Assembly: GCA_041580375.1 (NCBI GenBank)
Contig: JBFGDZ010000065.1
Span: 1-17,797, forward strand
Direction: 5' to 3'
From: JAPUIN01 sp041580375
GTDB lineage: Bacteria > Acidobacteriota > Polarisedimenticolia > Gp22-AA2
DNA length: 17,797 bases
Shown in pieces: positions 13,373 through 17,797 of this stretch (within the stretch, counting starts at the first letter, position 1; every line of letters begins with the position of its first letter). The notes under the pieces were generated by a model. That model made no database searches. It had not been told where the DNA came from and saw only the letters and a list, made by a program, of their open reading frames with translations. Made by a program: the position numbers and the translations under genes.

Positions 13373-13905
13373 GCGGGTCGGGGCGGCGGACCGGGTCGGC
13401 GGCGCGGCCGCTGGCCGTCATCGGCCTGCTGCTCGCCGCGGGAGTCGCGCAGGCTCTCTGGTTCGCACCCGCGCTTCCCGATCCGCTCGCGTCCCACTTC
13501 GATTTCTCGGGCGATCCCGACGGATACTCCTCGCGGTCCACGTTCCTGATCATCACGATTCTCGTGCCGGCGGCGCTCGCGGCGCTTTTCGTCTGGATCC
13601 CGTCCATCGTGCGGCGGCTTCCGGACAAATTGATCAACCTTCCGAACAAGGACTACTGGCTGGCTCCGGAGCGGCGCGAGGCGACCCTCGACAGGCTGAA
13701 GGGCTGGCTGACCTGGTTCGGCGCCGTGACCGTCGCATTCCTCGTCGCCACGTTCCACCTGGCGCTCCGCGCGAACCTGCTGGATCCGCCGCAGCTTCCC
13801 GTGGGAACGGTCTGGTCCCTCCTCGGCGCGTACCTGGCGCTGATCGCCGTCCTGACGTTCGTCCTGGCCGGCCGGTTCGCCGCGTGCGGACGGGACGGAT
13901 CCTGA
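13369..13905 (+). CDS. DUF1648 membrane protein
   Basis: A 178-residue protein from GTG 13369 (GTGA overlap with the GNAT stop). Four hydrophobic segments are visible: about residues 14-33, 58-80, 110-133 and 145-170. Just after the first lies LPDPLASHFDFSGDPDGYSSR, the signature of DUF1648, which in SdpI-like proteins precedes further helices and in others is the only known domain. The loop between segments 2 and 3 (LPDKLINLPNKDYWLAPERRE) is conserved in small DUF1648 proteins and probably cytoplasmic. SdpI is the immunity protein to the SdpC toxin in Bacillus, but this protein is shorter and there is no toxin gene beside it, so I would not assign immunity. It is the last gene of the coupled run: a hairpin and a promoter follow. 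Confidence 0.88.
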   Translation: MSGSGRRTGSAARPLAVIGLLLAAGVAQALWFAPALPDPLASHFDFSGDPDGYSSRSTFLIITILVPAALAALFVWIPSIVRRLPDKLINLPNKDYWLAPERREATLDRLKGWLTWFGAVTVAFLVATFHLALRANLLDPPQLPVGTVWSLLGAYLALIAVLTFVLAGRFAACGRDGS

Positions 13906-13925
13906 TTTCGCCGTTCGTGCCATCC

Positions 13926-13950
13926 GCGGCGCCGGCCGGCGCGGCGCCGC
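13926..13950 (+). terminator. Candidate terminator hairpin after the 9151-13905 run
   Basis: A perfect 8-bp inverted repeat, GCGGCGCC (13926-13933) and GGCGCCGC (13943-13950), with a 9-base loop starts 20 bases after the stop at 13905. It lies just before the -10 at 13962, as a stem between two transcription units would. No U-run follows, so it may be a weak or factor-assisted terminator; a chance GC palindrome is possible. Confidence 0.4.
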
Positions 13951-13958
13951 GCAGCGCG

Positions 13959-13967
13959 TGGTATGAT
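13959..13967 (+). promoter_or_regulatory. Extended -10 promoter (TGGTATGAT)
   Basis: TGGTATGAT at 13959-13967 fits the extended -10 form TGnTATAAT with one mismatch, which often works without a -35; none is seen. It lies in the longest intergenic stretch of the window (13906-14077, 172 bases), after a hairpin. Start of transcription would be near 13974, leaving a leader of about 100 bases before the TTG at 14078. Apart from these two sites I see nothing in the stretch. Confidence 0.6.
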
Positions 13968-14077
13968 GCCCGGACGAATCCGGACAACCTCGCGTCGCCG
14001 ATCGGCGCGGCTCACGGGAACGCGGTGCGCGAGAGCGCGGAACGGGGGCGCGACGGAGGTTCCGTCGGGGAGGATCG

Positions 14078-14509
14078 TTGGACATCCGGTACGTCGAGGG
14101 AACCCCGGAGCCGCACGCCTACCACGATCTGTTCTCCACCACGGGCTGGCAGGACCTCTACGGCGCCGATGCGGACTGCCTGGCGCGGGCGCTCGGGGGC
14201 AGCTGGTACGCAGTCGGCGCCTACGAGGGAGACCGGCTCGTCGGGTTCGGGCGGCTTCTCTCCGACGGCGTCCTCTACGCCGTAATCTTCGACATGATCG
14301 TCCGCCCGGAGCGGCAGCGGCGCGGCATCGGCGGCCGGATCCTGCGCCGGCTGATCGAGCGCTGCGACGGCGCCGGGATCCGCGACGTTCTGCTGTTCTC
14401 GGCGCGGGGAGTGTCCGGGTTCTACGAGGCGTTCGGATTCGCGCGCCGGCCGGAGGACGCGCCGGGAATGATCCTGCGCCGGAAGGCGCCCGCCGCGGGC
14501 GCCCACTGA
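14078..14509 (+). CDS. GNAT-family N-acetyltransferase
   Basis: A 143-residue GNAT from TTG 14078, with GGGGAGGA at 14067-14074 close upstream; no ATG lies in frame until far inside the domain, so TTG is favoured. It has beta-strand/helix opening HAYHDLFSTTGWQDLYG, GDRLVGFGRLLSDG (beta3-beta4) and the acetyl-CoA loop RPERQRRGIGGRIL with Gln80, Arg81, Arg82, Gly83 and Gly85. The C-terminal GVSGFYEAFGFARRPEDAPGM is typical of small YjdJ/YitI-type acetyltransferases. Substrate unknown. It follows an extended -10 promoter with a leader of about 100 bases and is the first gene of the next run; the isomerase-like gene starts 10 bases later. Confidence 0.92.
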   Translation: MDIRYVEGTPEPHAYHDLFSTTGWQDLYGADADCLARALGGSWYAVGAYEGDRLVGFGRLLSDGVLYAVIFDMIVRPERQRRGIGGRILRRLIERCDGAGIRDVLLFSARGVSGFYEAFGFARRPEDAPGMILRRKAPAAGAH

Positions 14510-14519
14510 CGGGGGCGGC

Positions 14520-15128
14520 ATGCCGGCCGTGCAGTTCTGGTTCGAGTTCGCCAGCACCTATTCCTATCTCGCTGCGCATCGGATCGAGCGCGCCGCGGCC
14601 GCAGCCGGCGTTCCGATCGAGTGGAAGGCGTTTCTCCTCGGGCCGCTGTTCCGGCGCCAGGGATGGGAGAATTCACCCTTCGTCCTCAATCCCGCCCGCG
14701 GCCGCTACATGTGGCGCGACGTGGAGAGGACGAGCGCCCGGTACGACGCCCCGTTCCGGCGGCCGTCCGTCTTTCCGAGAGCGTCCCTCCTCGCGGCGCG
14801 CGTGGCGATTCTGGGTGAGGGGGAGGCGTGGCTGCCGGAGTTCGCCCGCGGCGTCTATCGCGCCAACTTCGCGGAGGACCGCGATATCTCGGATCCGGCG
14901 GTGATCGAAGCGATCCTCACGAAGGCCGGTCAGGACGGGCCGTCCCTGCTCGGCCGCGCGGTCGAGCCGGAAAACAAGGAGCGTCTGCGCCGGCAGACCG
15001 ATCGGGCCTGGGAGATCGGGATCTTCGGCGCCCCGACGTTCGTCGTCGGAGACGAGATCTTCTGGGGGAACGATCGCATGGAGGACGCCTTCGAGTGGTA
15101 CGCGGCGCGCGAAGGGAAGGGCGCATGA
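14520..15128 (+). CDS. 2-hydroxychromene-2-carboxylate isomerase-like (DsbA/GST-kappa fold)
   Basis: A 202-residue protein from ATG 14520. It starts VQFWFEFASTYSYLAAHRIE, the thioredoxin-fold opening of GST-kappa and 2-hydroxychromene-2-carboxylate isomerases, where Ser12 is at the catalytic Ser position. WKAFLLGPLFRRQGW and the helical insert follow, and the domain closes with GIFGAPTFVVGDEIFWGNDRME, the cis-Pro and FxGxDR motif. The known enzymes use glutathione to isomerise an intermediate of naphthalene catabolism; most relatives in genomes have unknown substrates. No CxxC is present, so it is not a DsbA oxidase. The stop overlaps the SDR start as ATGA, suggesting a two-step pathway. Confidence 0.93.
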   Translation: MPAVQFWFEFASTYSYLAAHRIERAAAAAGVPIEWKAFLLGPLFRRQGWENSPFVLNPARGRYMWRDVERTSARYDAPFRRPSVFPRASLLAARVAILGEGEAWLPEFARGVYRANFAEDRDISDPAVIEAILTKAGQDGPSLLGRAVEPENKERLRRQTDRAWEIGIFGAPTFVVGDEIFWGNDRMEDAFEWYAAREGKGA

Positions 15129-15829
15129 GCGATGCGCCCGTCGCGATCCTCACCGGCGCGGGGCGGGGCATGGGGGCGGCCTGCGCCCGCGAGCTCGCCG
15201 CGCGGGGCTGGTCGGTCGCGCTCCTGTCGCGCTCGGGGAGCGCCGCGGACCTCGCGGCCTCGATCGGGGGGATCGGCATGAAGGGATCGGTCACGAGCGA
15301 GGAAGATCTCCGCGCCCTCGTCGACGCGGTCCTGAAGAAGCATGGCCGTATCGACGCGGTCGTCAACAGCACCGGGGATCCGGTGTCCGGGGAGCTCCTG
15401 GAGATCGCGGACGGCGACTGGCACGGCGGACTCGACCTGGTGTTCCTGAACGTCGTCCGGATGGCGCGGCTCGTCACGCCTGCGATGCTGCGCCGCGAGG
15501 ACGGGGCGATCGTGAACATCTCGACCTGCTTCGCCCGCGAGCCGTCGCTCCGATTCCCGGTCTCCTCGGCGCTGCGCGCGGCCCTCGGCGCGTTCGCCCG
15601 GATGTATGCCGAGCGCTACGCCGCGTCGGGGATCCGCATGAACAACATTTTGCCGGGGTTCGTCGACAGCTACGAGGTCGATCCCGACACGGTCCGGACG
15701 ATCCCGATGGGGCGGCCGGGCTCGGTGGGCGAGATCGCGCGGGCGGCGGCCTTTCTCGTGTCGCCCGAGGCGCGCTACATCACGGGACAGAGCCTGCGCA
15801 TCGACGGCGGCCTGACGCGGTCGATCTGA
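15125..15829 (+). CDS. SDR-family oxidoreductase lacking YxxxK
   Basis: A 234-residue classical-length SDR from ATG 15125 (ATGA overlap; GAAGGGAAGGG upstream). The cofactor motif TGAGRGMG lies at residues 10-17, Asn81 stands in the NNAG-like VNSTG, and the active-site Ser133 is in VNISTCF. After it the usual Tyr-x3-Lys is not found: RFPVSSALRAAL places Ser147 and Arg151 at those positions, judged from the Ala-Ala-Leu that follows and a distance of 14 from Ser133. The C terminus (NNILPGFVDS, ITGQSLRIDGG) is normal. Some proteobacterial SDRs share this altered segment, so it may be a genuine subfamily and not a mutation. It is coupled to the isomerase-like gene. Confidence 0.92.
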   Translation: MSDAPVAILTGAGRGMGAACARELAARGWSVALLSRSGSAADLAASIGGIGMKGSVTSEEDLRALVDAVLKKHGRIDAVVNSTGDPVSGELLEIADGDWHGGLDLVFLNVVRMARLVTPAMLRREDGAIVNISTCFAREPSLRFPVSSALRAALGAFARMYAERYAASGIRMNNILPGFVDSYEVDPDTVRTIPMGRPGSVGEIARAAAFLVSPEARYITGQSLRIDGGLTRSI

Positions 15830-15846
15830 CGCGCGCGGTCCGCCGC

Positions 15847-15860
15847 CCCGCCGCGGCGGG
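15847..15860 (+). other. 14-base perfect palindrome between the SDR and tRNA-binding genes
   Basis: CCCGCCGCGGCGGG equals its own reverse complement. It lies in the 59-base gap 15830-15888, with GCGCGC on both sides (15831-15836 and 15864-15869). It may fold as a stem after the SDR stop or bind a dimeric protein; no U-run follows. Confidence 0.25.
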
Positions 15861-15888
15861 AGGGCGCGCGCAGGGAAGGGAGGCGGCG

Positions 15889-16251
15889 GTGACCGACATG
15901 AAGAGGGCTCCGATCAAGCCGCGCATCTCGACGGACGATCTGGAGAAGATCGACATCCGCGTCGGGCGGATCGAGAAGGTCGAGGACGTCGCGGGATCGC
16001 GCAAGCTCGTCCGCCTGACGGTGTCGTTCGGGGACCACGTGCGCACGATTCTGGCCGGCATGAAGGGGGAGCGTGACGATCCGGCGGAGATCGCGGGACG
16101 ATTGACCCTGTTCGTGGTGAATCTGGCGCCGAAGAAGATGGCCGGAGAGATTTCCGAGGGGATGCTGCTCGACATCGGCTATGCGGACGGCCTGACGCCG
16201 GTCCTGGCCGTGCCCGAGAGCCCGGTCCCCGAGGGGGCGAGGGCCGGATGA
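15889..16251 (+). CDS. Free-standing tRNA-binding domain protein (MetRS-beta/CsaA-like)
   Basis: A 120-residue protein. I chose GTG 15889, which is 6-7 bases after AAGGGAGG; the ATG at 15898 is too far from that site. The chain is one OB-fold tRNA-binding domain of the EMAPII/Trbp111 type: STDDLEKIDIRVGRIEKVEDV, SRKLVRLTVSFG, TILAGM, FVVNLAPKKMAGEISEGMLL and SPVPEGARAG. The same domain is the C-terminal part of bacterial methionyl-tRNA synthetase and, alone, CsaA. It looks more like the MetRS form, with GEISEGMLL. It likely binds tRNA non-specifically and may aid a synthetase; no synthetase gene is near. The stop overlaps the MBL start as ATGA. Confidence 0.92.
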   Translation: MTDMKRAPIKPRISTDDLEKIDIRVGRIEKVEDVAGSRKLVRLTVSFGDHVRTILAGMKGERDDPAEIAGRLTLFVVNLAPKKMAGEISEGMLLDIGYADGLTPVLAVPESPVPEGARAG

Positions 16252-17150
16252 GGAGGGGGAGAGCCCGGGCCGCCGCCCTCGCCGTCCTGCTGGCCGCCGG
16301 CGCGGCCTCCGGGGCGGCTCGAGCGAAGAGCGCGCCCGCGGCGCCGGCGCCGTTCCGGATCTTCGACGACGTCTATTACGTCGGCACCGACTGGGTCTCC
16401 GCCTATCTGATCGCGACGGAGGACGGCCTGATCCTGATCGATGCGCTGTACGGCGAGTTCACCGACCGCGCGGTCGAGGGAATCCGGCGGCTCGGATTCG
16501 TTCCGGGAGACGTGCGCTACGTGCTCGTGACGCACGGCCACTACGATCACGCGGGTGGCGCGCGCCGGCTGCAGGAGACGCTCGGAGCGCGGGTCGGCAT
16601 GACGGCGGCGGACTGGGCGCTGGTCGAGTCGGGCCGGGAGTCGAGAGATCATCCGTTCGAGCCGCCGCGCCGGGACCTGGTGCTCCGCGACGGCGATGCG
16701 ATCACCCTGGGCGGGACGACCGTGAACGTCCGCGTGACGCCGGGCCACACGCCGGGGGTGCTGTCGCTGGAGTTCCCGGTACGCGACGGCGATCATACGC
16801 ACCGCGCGTTCGTCTTCGGCGGCATCGGGCTCAATTTCAGCGGCGAGGCGCGCACCCGGCAGTACATCGAGAGCGTGCGGCGCATCCGCGCGCTCGAGGG
16901 GATCGAGGTGAATCTCACGAACCATCCCGGGAGCGAGCGCATCTTCGAGCGCGCCGCCGTTCTCGCCGCGCGGGGTCCCGGCGAGCCGCATCCGTTCGTC
17001 TCCCGGGACGATTTCGTGGCGTGGCTGGAGAATCTGGAGTCGCGCGCGCGCCGCAAGCTCGAGGAGGAGCGGCGGGCGGCGATGCGATCGAATTGGCGCC
17101 CGCGTCCGCGCCCGGCCCCGACCGTGGCCGGTCCGGAACGCGGCGACTGA
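16248..17150 (+). CDS. Exported MBL-fold hydrolase, class B3-like
   Basis: A 300-residue protein from ATG 16248 (ATGA overlap). The leader ARAAALAVLLAAGAASGAARA is a good signal peptide. The metal sites of the class B3 group are complete: His96, His98, Asp100 and His101 in THGHYDHAGG, His167 in PGHTPG and His226 in NHPGSE. VYYVGTDWVSAYLIATEDGLILID is the standard start. It could hydrolyse beta-lactams, but most proteins of this form are lactonases or general hydrolases, and I see nothing that settles it. A charged, helical tail follows (about 248-300, SRARRKLEEERRAAMR, then Pro/Arg-rich). It differs from the UlaG-type protein at 2406. Confidence 0.92.
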   Translation: MRRGRARAAALAVLLAAGAASGAARAKSAPAAPAPFRIFDDVYYVGTDWVSAYLIATEDGLILIDALYGEFTDRAVEGIRRLGFVPGDVRYVLVTHGHYDHAGGARRLQETLGARVGMTAADWALVESGRESRDHPFEPPRRDLVLRDGDAITLGGTTVNVRVTPGHTPGVLSLEFPVRDGDHTHRAFVFGGIGLNFSGEARTRQYIESVRRIRALEGIEVNLTNHPGSERIFERAAVLAARGPGEPHPFVSRDDFVAWLENLESRARRKLEEERRAAMRSNWRPRPRPAPTVAGPERGD

Positions 17151-17170
17151 ATGGCGGCGCGTCCGCGCGG

Positions 17171-17177
17171 AAAGGAG
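17171..17177 (+). promoter_or_regulatory. Shine-Dalgarno of six-cysteine gene copy B
   Basis: AAAGGAG at 17171-17177 precedes ATG 17183 by five bases and fixes that start, the first residues of which lead straight into a membrane helix. Confidence 0.65.
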
Positions 17178-17182
17178 ACGTG

Positions 17183-17653
17183 ATGGCGCGAGGTTGGACC
17201 TTCGGAAAGATCGTCCTCGTCATCGTGATCGCGCTCGTCGTGCTGGGCGTGGGGGCGGCCTGGTACGGCTGGACCCGGCACCTGGGGCCCCTCATCCAGG
17301 GCGGCCGGGCGCAGCGCGCTCAGGGCACGGAGCTCGGGCGCACCGCCGACGCGCGCGAGTGCCTCGCCACGACGTTCGACCGATACGGACAGGGGCCCGG
17401 GATCAAGGGAGCGATCCTGGCCCGTCTCTTCCTGGACGCCTGCCTGTCCGTCTGCAGCCACGCGGAGGGGATCTGCGAGGGCGTGCCGGCGAAGAAGGAG
17501 ATCGTCGCGAGCGGCCGCTGGCGGGCGACCACCTGCGCCGCCGAGGGGCACAGTGACGACACCTGCCATCAGGTGCTCGATCCGCTGCAGGAGTACTGCG
17601 ATCGCAGGGCGGCCGGCGGATACATGGAGCCGCAGGATGACACCGAGCCCTAG
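17183..17653 (+). CDS. Membrane-anchored six-cysteine protein, unknown family (copy B)
   Basis: A 156-residue paralogue of the protein at 5061. One transmembrane helix (IVLVIVIALVVLGVGAAWYG, about 10-29) follows a short basic end, so the rest is predicted to face outward. Cysteines are at 60, 87, 98, 118, 128 and 139, with the same five gaps as copy A (26, 10, 19, 9 and 10 residues), plus one extra Cys at 91 that copy A lacks. Shared non-Cys residues include RY, GxKGA-like, VP, SxRWR, and A-E around the fourth Cys. Both end in an acidic tail closing with EP (DDTEP here). TAG at 17651 is the stop; the next gene's ATG (17637) lies 17 bases inside. No known family; three disulfides and one free Cys are likely. 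Confidence 0.85.
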   Translation: MARGWTFGKIVLVIVIALVVLGVGAAWYGWTRHLGPLIQGGRAQRAQGTELGRTADARECLATTFDRYGQGPGIKGAILARLFLDACLSVCSHAEGICEGVPAKKEIVASGRWRATTCAAEGHSDDTCHQVLDPLQEYCDRRAAGGYMEPQDDTEP

Positions 17654-17797
17654 GCCCGGCGGACCGGCCGACGCCGACCGCGCCGTGCGACTGCACGTCT
17701 ACCGGCGTCTGATCGAAGCGGGGCGCCCTCCGTCGACCCCGGAGATCGCCGAGGCGCTCGGCCGCCCATCGGGGGCGATCGCGGAGTCGCTGCAGCG
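17637..17797 (+). CDS. Organomercurial lyase (MerB)-like protein, N-terminal part, cut by window end
   Basis: The frame opens at ATG 17637, which overlaps the end of the six-cysteine gene by 17 bases, and stays open for 53 codons to the window end. The protein begins MTPSPRPGGPADADRAVRLH and continues with VYRRLIEAGRPPSTPEIAEALG, a winged-helix-like N-terminal unit (helix, turn and second helix with PSTPEIAEALG). This is the usual start of alkylmercury lyase-like proteins in GC-rich bacteria, in which the helical segment precedes the lyase domain. The Cys-containing catalytic part would lie beyond the window, so a true MerB cannot be told from a relative or a plain helix-turn-helix regulator. 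No mercury genes are seen upstream. Confidence 0.55.
   Translation, partial: MTPSPRPGGPADADRAVRLHVYRRLIEAGRPPSTPEIAEALGRPSGAIAESLQ

Noticed and set aside
13369..13905. DUF1648 protein as an SdpI-type toxin immunity gene
   Set aside because: It is shorter than SdpI, and no toxin or SdpR-type regulator is next to it.
13963..14904. Open frame starting in the -10 motif (ATGATG)
   Set aside because: It runs out of frame through the GNAT and isomerase genes, with Arg/Pro-rich product and no domain.
16248..17150. Class B3-like MBL as a true carbapenemase
   Set aside because: Metal residues alone do not separate beta-lactamases from lactonases and general hydrolases of this fold, and there is no resistance context.
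1..17797. Search for tRNA, rRNA, CRISPR repeats, insertion-sequence ends, phage or defence genes
   Set aside because: No cloverleaf, rRNA-like stretch, spaced repeats, transposase or integrase was seen; all space is taken by ordinary genes and short gaps.

Overview
The window is about 17.8 kb of very GC-rich bacterial DNA (roughly 70% by eye). Every gene I can support lies on the + strand. I read 27 complete protein genes, plus one gene cut at the left edge and one cut at the right edge. Starts are ATG (17), GTG (10) and TTG (1). Gaps are short, and eleven junctions are 4-base ATGA or GTGA overlaps. There is no tRNA, rRNA, CRISPR array, insertion sequence, integrase or phage gene. The gene style (many small stand-alone VOC, cupin, GNAT, metallo-beta-lactamase-fold and DUF proteins, several exported) suggests a free-living uncultivated lineage such as Acidobacteriota or a relative. 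That phylum is a guess; no phylogenetic marker is present.

Layout. 1-952: the end of an SRPBCC protein and a secreted intradiol-dioxygenase-like protein. 1038-4595: a VOC protein, two cupins, an exported UlaG-type metallo-hydrolase, a DUF1905/YdeI-type protein and a DUF2071 protein. 4605-7497: a GNAT acetyltransferase that appears to be read from a leaderless transcript, a membrane-anchored six-cysteine protein, a DEDDh exonuclease and a class III aminotransferase. 7511-9080: an exported two-domain DUF1579/DUF4440-like protein and a lipoprotein. 9151-13905: PpiC parvulin, VOC protein, exported dual-specificity phosphatase, DUF427 protein, DUF885 lipoprotein, 4-TM protein, ArsN2-like acetyltransferase and a DUF1648 membrane protein, mostly overlapping. 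13906-14077: the one real intergenic region, with a hairpin and an extended -10. 14078-17797: a GNAT, a 2-hydroxychromene-2-carboxylate-isomerase-like protein coupled to an SDR without the usual YxxxK pair, a tRNA-binding protein, a class B3-like metallo-hydrolase, a second six-cysteine membrane protein and the start of a MerB-like gene.

The genes do not make one obvious pathway. They look like housekeeping and accessory enzymes packed into a few transcription units. The most unusual signal is a pair of distant genes (5061-5525 and 17183-17653) encoding short single-pass proteins whose six cysteines have exactly the same spacing (C-x26-C-x10-C-x19-C-x9-C-x10-C) at about one-third identity. 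I do not recognise this family. Second-tier points are the leaderless acetyltransferase, the SDR lacking its catalytic Tyr and Lys, and a 7-codon mini-ORF that bridges two genes.
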